The notes under the pieces were generated by a model, which saw nothing but the letters and a program-made list of their open reading frames with translations, did no database searches and was not told the DNA's origin. From Streptomyces hygroscopicus (lineage in GTDB: Bacteria > Actinomycetota > Actinomycetes > Streptomycetales > Streptomycetaceae): DNA of 64,000 bases. A program made the translations under genes and the position numbers. The stretch is from the NCBI GenBank assembly GCA_002021875.1, contig CP018627.1, positions 682,001-746,000 on the forward strand, written 5' to 3'. Positions 42,398 to 51,606 of the stretch are shown here, piece after piece; the first letter of the stretch is position 1; every line of letters begins with the position of its first letter.

Positions 42398-42721
42398 TCA
42401 CTGCGGATGCGGAGCCGCGCCCGGACGCCAGGTGACCGTCTTACTGGGCCCCGGTTCGGCCCAGGCGACCGGATCCCGCGCCCATAGGTGGAAGGGCAGT
42501 CCGACATCGGCGGACACCCGGCTGAGCTGCCCCCAGGAGTACGCGCCGGAGTGGGTCGCGGTGGCCTGGAGTGCCGCTTCCAGACAGGTGCGAGCGGTGT
42601 GTTCGGCCCGGCAGGTGCCGCTCGGGCCGGACCCCTCCACCCCGCCACAGAGCTGGAAGGTGCTCCAGGCGTAGAGGGGTTCGTCCTCGGTGCGAGGCTG
42701 ATGCTGCTGGTCGACGTTCAC
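42398..42721 (-). CDS. Hypothetical 107-aa protein
   Basis: The sequence has a GTG start with GGAGAGGG upstream, polar throughout, with two cysteine-containing regions (FQLCGGVEGSGPSGTCRAEH, TARTCLEAALQATATHSG) and several tryptophans (SWGQLSRV, LWARDPVAWAEPGP). No signal peptide or membrane helix is seen. I do not recognise the family. Codon usage looks coding and it precedes the methyltransferase gene, consistent with an operon. Confidence 0.6.
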   Translation of the reverse strand: MNVDQQHQPRTEDEPLYAWSTFQLCGGVEGSGPSGTCRAEHTARTCLEAALQATATHSGAYSWGQLSRVSADVGLPFHLWARDPVAWAEPGPSKTVTWRPGAAPHPQ

Positions 42722-42817
42722 AGGCCCTCTCCAGACGCGTCCCTGCCGGGCGGCTGTAGCGATGCGCCCAGCATGGAAGAGGGCGGACCAGCGGCGGTAT
42801 ACCGGCGGTAAAGCGAC

Positions 42818-42868
42818 GGCCGCGGCGGCTCGACCGGGTCCGCCCCGGTCGAGATCCCCGCCGCGGCC
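42818..42868 (-). terminator. Very long hairpin after the alpha/beta hydrolase gene
   Basis: GGCCGCGGCGG (42818-42828) and CTCGACCGGG (42829-42838) pair with CCCGGTCGAG (42844-42853) and CCGCCGCGGCC (42858-42868). This gives a 21-bp stem with one ATCC bulge and a 5-nt loop. It lies 75 nt past the hydrolase stop. Confidence 0.8.
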
Positions 42869-42942
42869 GCATCGCGTTCCGCATGGGAAAGGCCCTGGTC
42901 ACACGCGATGTGGCAGCAAGGCGTGCACCCAGGGCCGCCTGG

Positions 42943-43824
42943 TCACCCGGCGAGCCAGGCCAGGACCTCCCGGTTGATCCGCTCGGGCGCCTCCAGGTGG
43001 AGGAAGTGCCCGGTGCCCTCGACCAGTTCCATGCGCGAGCCCGCCGGGAGGTGGTCCTTGGCCCCCTGGACGACATCGGCGCCGATGCAGCCGTCGTCGG
43101 TGCCGTGCAGATAGAGGATGGGGGTCTCCCCGGTGGCCGTGATGGCCTCCTGTTCGGCCGCGTACGCCGCCACATGGCGCGACGGGTCGAACAGGGCCCG
43201 GTAGTAGCCGATCGCGGCGGCGAGATGGGCCGGATCCCGCAGGCTCTCCTTGACGTGCGCGATGTCCTTACCGGCGTCCTGGTAGCCGGGCGACCAGTCG
43301 CGCCACAGGCCGTCGATCAGGGCCATGTCGTGCGCCGCCGCACCGGCCTCGGCCAGCGGCGTCTGGAACAGGAAGATGTAGAAGGAGCGCTTGAACTGCC
43401 CGTAGTCATAGTTGAAGAAGTCGGCCAGCACCCCGCCCAGCGGGGGCACCGACATCGTGACCGCGCGCCGCCAGCGCTCGGGGGCGCTGCCGGTGGCACC
43501 GTACGTGGCGATGGCGCCCCAGTCGTGGCCGATGAGCACGGCGTCACCGTCGCCGCCGAACGCCTCGTGGAGCGCGTTGGCGTCGGCGGCGATCGCACCC
43601 GCCTGGTAGGCGCCGTCGGCCGGTATGCCGGAGGGCGCGTAGCCCCTCAGAAAGGGCGCGACGGCGTGGTAGCCCGCGTCCGCGAGCGCGGGAAGCAGAT
43701 GACGCCAGGAGTGCGCGGTATCCGGGAAGCCGTGCAAGCAGAGCGCCAATGGGGCGTCGGCCGGGCCCGCTTCGAAATACCCGAAATCAAGTCCATTTGC
43801 GTTGATGTTCTTCAGCTCTGTCAC
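42943..43824 (-). CDS. Alpha/beta hydrolase, epoxide-hydrolase-like
   Basis: The 293-residue protein has the oxyanion motif LCLHGFPDTAHSW, the nucleophile elbow VLIGHDWGAIATYG with Asp rather than Ser, and a final ELVEGTGHFLHLEAPERI carrying the catalytic His. An Asp nucleophile is the mark of epoxide hydrolases and haloalkane dehalogenases in this fold. The HGFPDTxxxW spacing is closer to epoxide hydrolases. It starts at GTG 43824, divergent from the MEDS gene. No signal peptide. Confidence 0.88.
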   Translation of the reverse strand: MTELKNINANGLDFGYFEAGPADAPLALCLHGFPDTAHSWRHLLPALADAGYHAVAPFLRGYAPSGIPADGAYQAGAIAADANALHEAFGGDGDAVLIGHDWGAIATYGATGSAPERWRRAVTMSVPPLGGVLADFFNYDYGQFKRSFYIFLFQTPLAEAGAAAHDMALIDGLWRDWSPGYQDAGKDIAHVKESLRDPAHLAAAIGYYRALFDPSRHVAAYAAEQEAITATGETPILYLHGTDDGCIGADVVQGAKDHLPAGSRMELVEGTGHFLHLEAPERINREVLAWLAG

Positions 43825-43978
43825 GCCCGAGGATGCTAATGCACCGTCAGGATGCCGTCCATGTATGGCCGGAACGGGCTGCGCGCCGGGCCGGGGAAGT
43901 GGCAGACTGCGCTATACCGTCCGGAAATTCGATGACGCACCTGAAGTGTTTTCGCCGGCCGAGCCCCAGGGAGGCCCG

Positions 43979-44929
43979 ATGACCAGCCCGAGCAGCACCG
44001 TCGCGGACCACCGCGACGCCATGATGCATCGCGGATTCCTCTATCGCGACGAGGACGAAGTCGTCGACGTCTGCGTCCCCTTCCTCCGCGAGGGCCTGGA
44101 GGCGGACGACGCCGTGGCCGTCGTCGCCGCCTCCGCCAACATCGGGGCGCTGCGGGACGCGCTCGGGCAGGACGCCAAGGCGGTGCAGTTCGAGGAGGCG
44201 CTCAGCTGGTACCAGCACCCGGTCAAGACCATCGCCGCCTATGACTCCTTCGTGAAGGCCGAGAAGCCGCGCCGGGTCCGGGTGATCGCCGAACCGGTGT
44301 GGCAGGGCCGCACCCCGCTCGAGGTGGTGGAGTGGGCGCGCTACGAGTCGATCGTCAACGCGGCCTTCGCCCACTCCGGCGCCCGCGCGATCTGCTGTTA
44401 CGACCGGCGCCTGCTGCACCCCGAGATCCTCGCCTACGCGCGCCAGACCCACCCCGAGATCATCGACGGCCATGGGCCCGAGCGGAGCGACGCCTACACC
44501 GACCCCGGCCCGTTCAGCGCCACCTGCGACCGGCGTCGCCTGCCGCCCGCCCCGCGCATGGCCGAGTCGGTGTCGATCGTCTCGACCGATCTGGACGCCG
44601 TGCGCACCTTCGTCGCCGAGCGGGCGAGCCGGCACGGCATGGGCCATGACGCGCTGCGCAACATGGTCGCGGCCGTGAGCGAGGTGTCCACCACCGCGAT
44701 CCGGCACGGCGAGGCCCCGGCGCGACTGAGCACCTGGGTCCATGACGGCGATCTGGTCTGCGAGATCTCCGGGCCCGGCCACTGGTACCCGGACGCGCTG
44801 TGGGGCTTCACCCCGCCGGCCGACGCCGAGCCCGGATTCGGGCTGTGGGGCGTGCGCATGCTGTGCGACGTCGTACAGATGCAGGCCGACGCGGACGGCA
44901 CCCTCATCCGGCTGCGCACCCGCATCTGA
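43979..44929 (+). CDS. MEDS-domain plus HATPase anti-sigma-type regulatory protein
   Basis: The 316-residue protein joins an N-terminal MEDS domain (FLYRDEDEVVDVCVPFLREGLEADDAVAVVA, ARYESIVNAAFAHSGARAICCYD) to a C-terminal histidine-kinase-like ATPase of the RsbW/SpoIIAB type (DALRNMVAAVSEVSTTAIRHGEAPARL, FGLWGVRMLCDVVQMQ). Streptomyces use many such proteins to control SigB/F/G-type sigma factors or as serine kinases on antagonist proteins. ATG 43979 has GGGAGG upstream. A SigB-type sigma gene lies elsewhere in the window (9744-10550); any pairing is speculation. Confidence 0.88.
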   Translation: MTSPSSTVADHRDAMMHRGFLYRDEDEVVDVCVPFLREGLEADDAVAVVAASANIGALRDALGQDAKAVQFEEALSWYQHPVKTIAAYDSFVKAEKPRRVRVIAEPVWQGRTPLEVVEWARYESIVNAAFAHSGARAICCYDRRLLHPEILAYARQTHPEIIDGHGPERSDAYTDPGPFSATCDRRRLPPAPRMAESVSIVSTDLDAVRTFVAERASRHGMGHDALRNMVAAVSEVSTTAIRHGEAPARLSTWVHDGDLVCEISGPGHWYPDALWGFTPPADAEPGFGLWGVRMLCDVVQMQADADGTLIRLRTRI

Positions 44930-45176
44930 CGTCGCGTCGCCCGCGGACGCGCGCGGCCCGGCCGCGGGGCGGATGGGAAGCTCGCCCTCCCGGCCTCCCA
45001 CCCGCCAGCGCTCCCGCTCCCCGCGCCTCGGGCGGCGCCTGACCTGGCGGGCGCCGGTGGCCGTACCGGTGCCGGATGCGGCCGGGGCGGTGCGGAGCGA
45101 CACTGGCGGGGAGTGCAACAGCCGTGATGCGGAGTGTGCGTATGGATGGGCTGCCGTCCGTCTGGGAGAGCACGCG

Positions 45177-46646
45177 ATGAACACGCCCCACAGGCGCCGG
45201 GGCGCCCAGGGCACCCCGAGGGTGCGGGACCTTCCGACCCGCATCGACGCCACCGGCACCCGGCGGGAGACGGACGCGCTGGGGACCGTCGAGGTCCCCG
45301 CCGACCGCTACTGGGGCGCCCAGACCGAGCGGGCCCTGGTCCACTTCGCGATCGGTGACGACCGTATGCCCAAGGCGGTCTACCACGCCTATGGCTATGT
45401 CAAGAAGGCTGCCGCGCTGGTCAACGGCCGTGAGGGGCGGCTGGCGGGGTGGCAGGCCGATCTGATCGCGCATGTGGCCGACGAGGTGATCTCCGGTGCG
45501 CTGGACGACCACTTCCCGCTGTATGTGTGGCAGGCCGGCTCCGGCACCCAGACCAATGTGAACGTCAACGAGGTCATCAGCAATCGCGCGATCCAGCTGG
45601 TCGGCGGCGTCCTCGGCAGCAAGGATCCGGTGCACCCCGACGACCACGTCAATATGGGCCAGTCCGCCAACGACACCTTCCCCACGGCCATGCACATCGC
45701 CGCGGTGCGCATCCTGCACGACCCCCTGCTGCCGCAGGTCAGCCTGCTCCAGGAGGCCATCGCCGCCAAGTCCCGCGCCTGGTACGACATCGTCAAGACC
45801 GGCCGCACTCATCTTCAGGACGCGGTCCCTCTCTCGGTGGGACAGGAGTGGTCCGGCTACGCCGCCCAGCTCTCCGACGCGCTGGAGCGGCTGCGCGCCA
45901 CCCTGCCGGATCTGTACCAGCTCGCCATCGGCGGCACCGCGGTCGGCACCGGGCTGGGCGCCCCCGAGGGGTTCGGACCGGCGGTGGCCCGGGAGATCGC
46001 CGGGGCCACCGGGCATCCGTTCAAGGTGGCGTCCAACTCCTTCGCGGCCCAGAGCGCTGTGGACACCATGGTGGCCGCCTCCGCCGGACTGCGGGGCCTC
46101 GCCGTCCCCCTGATGAAGATCGCCGACGATCTCCGCTGGCTCGCCTCCGGCCCTCGCTCCGGGCTCGGGGAGCTCACACTGCCCGCCAACGAGCCCGGCA
46201 GCTCCAGCATGCCCGGCAAGGTCAACCCGACCCAGTGCGAGGCCATGATGATGGTGTGCACCCAGGTGCTCTCCGACGACAGCGCAGTCGCACACGCGGG
46301 CACCCGGGGCAACTTCCAGCTCAACGCGGCACGGCCGCTGGTCATCAGCGACTTCCTGCACTCCGCCCGCATCCTCGCCGACGCCTGCGAGAAGCTGCGC
46401 GAGTACTGCGTCGAGGGCATCGAGCTGAACCGCGAGCGGATCGACGAGCATCTCGCCCGCTCGCTGACGCTGGTCACCGCGCTGTCCCCGGAGATCGGCC
46501 ATGACAAGGCCGGCGAGATCGCCCACAAGGCCGCAGCCGAGGGGACGACCCTGCGCGAGGCTGCCATCGCCAGCGGCCACATCAGCGCCGAGGACTTCGA
46601 CCGCATCGTGGACCCCCGGAAGATGGCCCGCCTTCGCGACGGCTGA
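45177..46646 (+). CDS. fumC: Class II fumarate hydratase
   Basis: The 489-residue protein has DALGTVEVPADRYWGAQTERAL, GSGTQTNVNVNEVISNRA, NMGQSANDTFPTAMHIA, TGRTHLQDAVPLSVGQEW and the signature GSSSMPGKVNP. These are characteristic of the iron-free class II fumarases of the fumarase/aspartase superfamily. It interconverts fumarate and malate in the TCA cycle. A GGGAGAG site precedes ATG 45177. The N-terminal ~20 residues are poorly conserved extension. It converges with the deacetylase gene with only 2 nt between stops. Confidence 0.93.
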   Translation: MNTPHRRRGAQGTPRVRDLPTRIDATGTRRETDALGTVEVPADRYWGAQTERALVHFAIGDDRMPKAVYHAYGYVKKAAALVNGREGRLAGWQADLIAHVADEVISGALDDHFPLYVWQAGSGTQTNVNVNEVISNRAIQLVGGVLGSKDPVHPDDHVNMGQSANDTFPTAMHIAAVRILHDPLLPQVSLLQEAIAAKSRAWYDIVKTGRTHLQDAVPLSVGQEWSGYAAQLSDALERLRATLPDLYQLAIGGTAVGTGLGAPEGFGPAVAREIAGATGHPFKVASNSFAAQSAVDTMVAASAGLRGLAVPLMKIADDLRWLASGPRSGLGELTLPANEPGSSSMPGKVNPTQCEAMMMVCTQVLSDDSAVAHAGTRGNFQLNAARPLVISDFLHSARILADACEKLREYCVEGIELNRERIDEHLARSLTLVTALSPEIGHDKAGEIAHKAAAEGTTLREAAIASGHISAEDFDRIVDPRKMARLRDG

Positions 46647-46648
46647 CC

Positions 46649-47380
46649 TCATCGCCGTATCCCGTGCTCGGCCAGCGGCCCCACCTCCAGACCCGCGGCC
46701 CGGCATTCCTCCACCACCGCGGGCAGCGCGGCCAGCGTGGCGCGCCAGCAGCCCGTGGCCGCGGCGCGGTCGGTGTCATGCAGCAGAACGGTGGCACCGC
46801 CGCACAGATCGCGCCGTACGGTGGCGGACACCGACCGCGCGGTGGCGTTCGCGGACCAGTCGCGCCCCCAGGCCGACCAGAGGACGGGGGTGAGCCCGGC
46901 CCGTGCCGCCGCCAGCCAGCGGCCGCCGGTGAGGATGCCGTACGGCGGCCGGTACCACAGCGGTGCCACGCCGGTGGCCAGCCGTATCGCGCGGGCGGCA
47001 CGGGCGACCTCCGTGACGTCCCGGGACACCGTGGGCAGCCAGGGGCGGCTGTGGGTCCAGCCGTGGACGGCGAGCTCATGGCCCCGGCGGACGATTTCCA
47101 GCGTGGTGTGCGGGAAGCGCGTCACCCCGTCCCCCAGGACGAAGAAGGTGGCCCGGACGCCCAGCTCGTCCAGCACCCGGAGGAAGCGCGGTGTGGTGCG
47201 CGGATCGGGTCCGTCGTCGAAGGTGAGGGCCACATGGTCGCAGCGTCCGCGGCCCGCCAGGGCGGGGAAGAGGGCGCGCCGGGGCCCGGGCAGCCAGGTG
47301 CCGGCCGGTGCGATATGCGCGGCCGCCGCCAGCAGCGCCGCGTTGCGCACCAGGACACCGGAGCGGTGGCGCGCGCTCAT
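46649..47380 (-). CDS. Polysaccharide deacetylase (NodB-fold)
   Basis: The 243-residue protein has the NodB signature DHVALTFDDGPDPRTTPRFLRVLDELG (catalytic Asp-Asp), GHELAVHGWTHSRPWL (metal His pair), APLWYRPPYGIL and GATVLLHDTDRAA. These metal-dependent enzymes remove acetyl groups from N-acetylglucosamine polymers or glycolipids. A hydrophobic N-terminal stretch (VLVRNAALLAAAAHIAPAG) may be an anchor or signal. It is translationally coupled (ATGA) to the transporter gene upstream, in an operon with an SDR. Confidence 0.9.
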   Translation of the reverse strand: MSARHRSGVLVRNAALLAAAAHIAPAGTWLPGPRRALFPALAGRGRCDHVALTFDDGPDPRTTPRFLRVLDELGVRATFFVLGDGVTRFPHTTLEIVRRGHELAVHGWTHSRPWLPTVSRDVTEVARAARAIRLATGVAPLWYRPPYGILTGGRWLAAARAGLTPVLWSAWGRDWSANATARSVSATVRRDLCGGATVLLHDTDRAAATGCWRATLAALPAVVEECRAAGLEVGPLAEHGIRR

Positions 47381-48336
47381 GGTGTTCCCGCACCGCCGTC
47401 CGGGCTCCGCCGCCGTCCGGGGAGCGGTGTTCCGGCCTGCCGCGGCTGCTCGGGGACGGCCTGATCCCAGCCGCCGCACATGGCGGGCGAGCGGGTCAGC
47501 CCCACGATGCCGGCCGCCATCAGCAGGATGCCGGCCACCTCGGGCACGATGCGCAGCCCCAGGTCGACGCGCTCGCCGAACAGCACCCAGCCCAGCGCGA
47601 TGCTGACCAGGGCGTCGCCGAGGGTGAGCGCGGGCTGCGAGGCGGCCAGGGTGCCCGCGCGCAGGGTGCTCTGCAGCAGCAGGAAGCTCAGCAGCCCTAC
47701 GACACACACCGCATACAGCGGCCAGTCGGTGAGCACCGCCACCACCCCACCGGTGAACCGCCCGGTCAACTCCTTGATCAGCGCCGCCGTGCAGGCGAAA
47801 CAGGCGGCGGTGGCGCTGCCGAGGGCGACGGCGCGCGCGGGCCCGCGCAGCGCACGGGCCACCGCGATCAGGACACCCACGGCGATGGCCACCACCACGC
47901 CCACGGGCAGCCACTCGCCGTTCTGCGCCGTGGTCTCGCCATGTGAGGGATCGGCCGCCACCAGGAAGAGAGCGAGCCCGGCGGCGAGCATCACGAACGA
48001 CAGCCAGGTCCGGCCGTCCGGACGGTGGCGGAAGACCAGGCTGCCGACCACCAGGGTGAACAGCAGCTCGCTGACCAGCAGCGGCTGGACCACGGAGAGC
48101 CGGCCGACCGCCAGCGCGCCCACCTGCGCCGCCGCCGACACCATCATCGCGGCCAGCCCGGCCAGCCAGTACGGGCGGCGCAGCAGACGCGCCAGCCGCA
48201 GCAGGTTCCGCTTCGGACCCGGGGCGGCGCCCCGCTCCTCCCGGACCTGGTCCATCGCGGCCCGCCGCTGCAGTACCGAGGCCATGCCGTTGCCCAGGGC
48301 GGACAGCAGGGCCAGCAACACCACCAGGACGCTCAC
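47377..48336 (-). CDS. DMT/EamA-like membrane transporter
   Basis: The 319-residue protein has about ten hydrophobic helices, with AVGRLSVVQPLLVSELLFTL and ASQPALTLGDALVSIALGWVLFGE as the two characteristic gene-duplication halves of drug/metabolite transporters, and a proline/arginine-rich cytoplasmic tail. It starts at GTG 48336, 6 nt after the SDR gene, and its stop overlaps the deacetylase start. A role in moving a lipid or sugar intermediate is inferred from the envelope-gene neighbourhood only. Confidence 0.82.
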   Translation of the reverse strand: MSVLVVLLALLSALGNGMASVLQRRAAMDQVREERGAAPGPKRNLLRLARLLRRPYWLAGLAAMMVSAAAQVGALAVGRLSVVQPLLVSELLFTLVVGSLVFRHRPDGRTWLSFVMLAAGLALFLVAADPSHGETTAQNGEWLPVGVVVAIAVGVLIAVARALRGPARAVALGSATAACFACTAALIKELTGRFTGGVVAVLTDWPLYAVCVVGLLSFLLLQSTLRAGTLAASQPALTLGDALVSIALGWVLFGERVDLGLRIVPEVAGILLMAAGIVGLTRSPAMCGGWDQAVPEQPRQAGTPLPGRRRSPDGGAGTP

Positions 48337-48342
48337 CGGGGC

Positions 48343-49161
48343 TCACCCAAAGCGTGAGGCCAACCGGTGATACAGGCCGGGGGCCACGGCGCGGGCCACC
48401 GCGGGCAGCCGCATCCAGGCCGGTACGTACACCTCGTCCCGCCCGCGCTCGACGGCGTCCCAGACCGCGTCGGCGACCCGCTCGGGCGGCAGCGGACGCG
48501 GCAGCCGGCGGGCGTAGGGGGCGCCGCGCCGGGCGAAGAACGGGGTGTCCACCACACCGGGGACCACATGGGTGACCCGCACCCCGGCCCGGCTCAGCTC
48601 GTAGCGCAGGGCGTCGGCGAAGACTCCGAGCGCCGCCTTGGCCGCGGAGTACACCGCCTCGCCGCGCACCCCGACGGTTCCGGCCACCGAGCCGATCAGC
48701 ACGATGTGTCCCCGCCGCTCGGCCTCCATCCGGGGGACGACCATGCGCACCAGGCGCATCGCGGCGAGCAGATCGACGCGGACCACCTGGTCGATGGCGG
48801 CGGGCGGCATGGTGGCGAAGGGGCCGGCCCAGCCCATGCCCGCCCCCGCGACCAGCAGATCCACCCGTCCGGCGGCCCGGAGTGCGTCCTGGACGAGCGC
48901 CTCCGGGCCCTCCGGCGCGGCCAGGTCGACGGGGAAGGCGAGCGCCGATGTCCTGGCGGCCACACGTTCGAGCCGTTCCCGGTGGCGGCCGCTGACCAGC
49001 AGCCGCCAGCCGCCCTCGGCCGCGATCCGGTGGGCGATGGCGGCGCCGATGCCCGAGGAGGCACCGGTCACCAGCGCGACCCTGGTCCCGGTGGTGGCGT
49101 CGTACCGGGTGTCCCGCACGTGGCCGCGATCGAGCGGTGCGTCCGGGAGGGGGCGGATCAT
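48343..49161 (-). CDS. Short-chain dehydrogenase/reductase
   Basis: The 272-residue protein has the cofactor motif ALVTGASSGIGAAIAHRIA, LVAGAGMGWAG (NAG-type), the catalytic Ser in LIGSVAGTVG and YSAAKAALG (Tyr-x3-Lys). It is a classical SDR with a C-terminal extension likely ending near the membrane (LYHRLASRFG). First gene of the SDR-transporter-deacetylase operon, divergent from a glycosyltransferase gene. Substrate unknown; cell-envelope lipid modification fits. Confidence 0.9.
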   Translation of the reverse strand: MIRPLPDAPLDRGHVRDTRYDATTGTRVALVTGASSGIGAAIAHRIAAEGGWRLLVSGRHRERLERVAARTSALAFPVDLAAPEGPEALVQDALRAAGRVDLLVAGAGMGWAGPFATMPPAAIDQVVRVDLLAAMRLVRMVVPRMEAERRGHIVLIGSVAGTVGVRGEAVYSAAKAALGVFADALRYELSRAGVRVTHVVPGVVDTPFFARRGAPYARRLPRPLPPERVADAVWDAVERGRDEVYVPAWMRLPAVARAVAPGLYHRLASRFG

Positions 49162-49296
49162 GGCATCTCCCTGTCTCGCCGCCGACCGGCCGCTGGCCCT
49201 GGGTCACCGGCCGTCGAGCGCGCGGTTTGACGGCGTGCGGAGCGGATACCTCCAGTGAGCCATGAGGAGCCGCGCCTCGCACCATCGGAGGTGGCC

Positions 49297-50409
49297 ATGC
49301 ACCAGCCGTCGGCACGTTTTCTCGTTGTGAGCGCCGGAATGGGGGCCGGACACGACGCGGTCGCCGCCGAGCTGGTGCGCAGGCTGGAGGACCTGGGCCA
49401 GAGGGCCGGCCGGGTGGATGTGCTGGAGTTGCTGCCACACCGGATCGGGGCGGGGCTGCGTTCGTTCTATCGGACGACCATCCGCCGGGCCCCGATGGTG
49501 TACGAGGGCATCTACCGGGCGTTCTTCCGGCCCGGCAAAGGCCCCCGGCCGGGCAGCGCCCCGCTGGCCGCGCTCGCCGAGGACCGGCTGCTGGCGCTGG
49601 TGGAGCGGGAGCGGCCGGACGTCGTCGTGCCGGTGTTCCATCTGGCGGCGCAGCTGACCGGCAGGCTCCGGGCTCGCGGGGCCCTGCGGGTGCCCAGCGC
49701 GGTCGTGGTGACCGATTTCGCGGTGCACCGCCAGTGGCTGCACCCGGGCAACGATCTGCATCTGTGTGTCACCCCGGAGGCCGCGGACACGGTGCGCCGG
49801 GCGCTGGGCCGTCCGTCGGTGGCCACCGGACCCGTGGTGGCGCCGTGCTTCTTCGCCCCGGCGCCGGGGGCGGCGCGGTGGCGTCGGCATTTGTATGCGC
49901 TCGCGCCCGGGAGGCCGCCGGTGCTGCTGTCCGTGGGGGCGTGGGGCGCCGGGACACGGGTGGTGGACACGGCGCGGCTGGTGGCCGGGGCGGGGTATCT
50001 GCCGGTGGTGCTGTGCGGCCGGGACGAGCGGCTGCGCGCCGAGCTGTCGCGCCGGCCGGATGTGGCGGCCTTCGGCTGGGAGCGGGACATGCCCGGTCTG
50101 CTGGCCGCCGTACGAGCCGTGGTGGACAACGCGGCCGGTCAGACCGCACTGGAGGCGCTGGCCACCGGGGTGCCCGTGATCGGCTACCGCCCCATCCCGG
50201 GCCATGGCCGCGAGGGCGTCCGGCGGATGGCCGCGCTGGGGCTCTCGGACCATGCGCGGGACTCGTGGGAGCTGCTGCGGCTGCTCGACGCGCTCACCGA
50301 GCCCTCCGCGTGGCGGGAGCGCCGTATCGCGGCGGGCCGCCGGCTGTTCGCCGACGACGCCGCCGTCCGGCTGACCTGGGCGGTCGCGCGGACGGCGGCG
50401 TCGGGCTGA
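49297..50409 (+). CDS. MGDG-synthase/MurG-like (GT28-type) glycosyltransferase
   Basis: The 370-residue protein begins FLVVSAGMGAGHDAVAAELVRRLE, the start of the monogalactosyldiacylglycerol-synthase-like family. It has DVVVPVFHLAAQ, PSAVVVTDFAVHRQWLHPGNDLHLCVTPEAAD, and the C-terminal nucleotide-sugar motif FGWERDMPGLLAAVRAVVDNAAGQTALEALATGVPVIGYRPIPGHG. Such enzymes move a sugar from UDP- or other donors to a diacylglycerol or similar lipid. ATG 49297 with GGAGG upstream is preferred over an upstream GTG (49255). It diverges from the SDR/transporter/deacetylase operon and probably works with it. Confidence 0.88.
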   Translation: MHQPSARFLVVSAGMGAGHDAVAAELVRRLEDLGQRAGRVDVLELLPHRIGAGLRSFYRTTIRRAPMVYEGIYRAFFRPGKGPRPGSAPLAALAEDRLLALVERERPDVVVPVFHLAAQLTGRLRARGALRVPSAVVVTDFAVHRQWLHPGNDLHLCVTPEAADTVRRALGRPSVATGPVVAPCFFAPAPGAARWRRHLYALAPGRPPVLLSVGAWGAGTRVVDTARLVAGAGYLPVVLCGRDERLRAELSRRPDVAAFGWERDMPGLLAAVRAVVDNAAGQTALEALATGVPVIGYRPIPGHGREGVRRMAALGLSDHARDSWELLRLLDALTEPSAWRERRIAAGRRLFADDAAVRLTWAVARTAASG

Positions 50410-50485
50410 GTCCGTCGAAGGCTGGGCTTCTTCGAAGCGGCTGTGCTGTGCGAAGAGTGCGGGGAGGCCGCGCCCTTCGGGTTTC

Positions 50486-50498
50486 GGCCCTCGGGGCC
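50486..50498. terminator. Short GC hairpin between convergent genes
   Basis: GGCCC (50486-50490) and GGGCC (50494-50498) pair with a TCG loop between the glycosyltransferase and the minus-strand binding-protein gene. Weak; no T-tract. Nearby, CTAG(T/C)CCGCCTTCT is repeated (50509-50540) across the latter's stop. Confidence 0.3.
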
Positions 50499-50524
50499 CC
50501 TAGCCCCCTAGTCCGCCTTCTCCC

Positions 50525-51556
50525 CTAGCCCGCCTTCTTGACGAACTCGGTGGTGTAGGTCTTCTTCAGATCCACCGTGGCGTTCTTCAGGTTGGGGTTG
50601 AACGCCTTGAGGACGCGCTCGACCGTCGCCGGGCCGTCCGCCGGCATCACCCCGTCCTTGGTGAACATCGGCAGGGTGCTCTTGATGGCCTCCACGTAGA
50701 GCTTCGCACCGCCCTGCGCGTAGTCGCTCGGCATCTTGGCGGCGATGTCCTCGGCCGAGTGGGTGGACATCCACTTCAGGGTCTTCACGAAGGCGTTGGC
50801 CATCTTCTGCACCGTGTCCTTGTGGCCGTTCACCCAGTCGGTGTTCATGTAGAGCGAGGAGGAGGGGTACAGACCGCCCAGCGCCTGCTTGGATCCCTCG
50901 GGTGTGCGCATGTCGATCAGGACCTTGCCGATCTTCTGGTCCACGATCTGGGCGACCGTGGGATCGGTCGTCATACCGCCCTGGATGGAGCCCTGCTTGA
51001 GGGCCGAGATGAAGGTCTGGCCCGCGCCGACCGCCACCGGGGTGAACTCGCTGGTCTTCACGCCGCTGTCGACCGCGAGGTACTTGGTCAGGAAGTCCGT
51101 GGAGGAGCCCAGACCGGTGACACCGAGCTTCTTGCCCTTGAAGTCCTTGGGGGACGTCATCTCGTCCGCCGCCTTGTTGGACACCACCTCGACCTCACCG
51201 GGGGCCTGGGCGAGCTGGACGACGGACTCCACCTGCTTGCCCTTGACCTGCAGATCGAGGGTGTGGTCGTAGAAGCCGACGACACCCTGGACATCGCCCG
51301 CGATCAGCGAGGTGGTGGCCTGCACCCCGGCGGGCTCGGTGAGCAGCTGGACCTCGAGGCCCTCCGCCTTGAAGTAGCCGAGCCGCTGGGTGAGCATCGC
51401 GGGCATGTAGATGACCTTGTCCAGGCCACCCACCATGATCTTGACCTTGCCGTTCTCGCCGCCGGAGGCGCTGGAGTCACCGCCGCAGGCGGTGAGGGTG
51501 GTCAGAGCGAGCGCCGCGGCGACCGCGGCCGCGGAGAACTTGGCACTGCTGCGCAT
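50525..51556 (-). CDS. NitT/TauT-type ABC transporter substrate-binding lipoprotein
   Basis: The 343-residue lipoprotein (lipobox TLTAC, then GGDSSASGG) has a SsuA-like fold: VIYMPAMLTQRLGYFKAEGLEVQLLTEPAG, SLIAGDVQGVVGFYDHTLDLQ, FKGKKLGVTGLGSSTDFLTKYLAV. It is the last gene of a three-gene operon (ATPase, permease, binding protein) divergent from a two-component system that probably senses the ligand. Ligand unknown; aromatic or other organic acids fit the CitA/DcuS-type sensor next door. Confidence 0.92.
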   Translation of the reverse strand: MRSSAKFSAAAVAAALALTTLTACGGDSSASGGENGKVKIMVGGLDKVIYMPAMLTQRLGYFKAEGLEVQLLTEPAGVQATTSLIAGDVQGVVGFYDHTLDLQVKGKQVESVVQLAQAPGEVEVVSNKAADEMTSPKDFKGKKLGVTGLGSSTDFLTKYLAVDSGVKTSEFTPVAVGAGQTFISALKQGSIQGGMTTDPTVAQIVDQKIGKVLIDMRTPEGSKQALGGLYPSSSLYMNTDWVNGHKDTVQKMANAFVKTLKWMSTHSAEDIAAKMPSDYAQGGAKLYVEAIKSTLPMFTKDGVMPADGPATVERVLKAFNPNLKNATVDLKKTYTTEFVKKAG

Positions 51557-51606
51557 GGGTCACGTCCTTGTGAGCGGTGATGAGCTGGGAAGAAGAAGGC
51601 GGGGGT

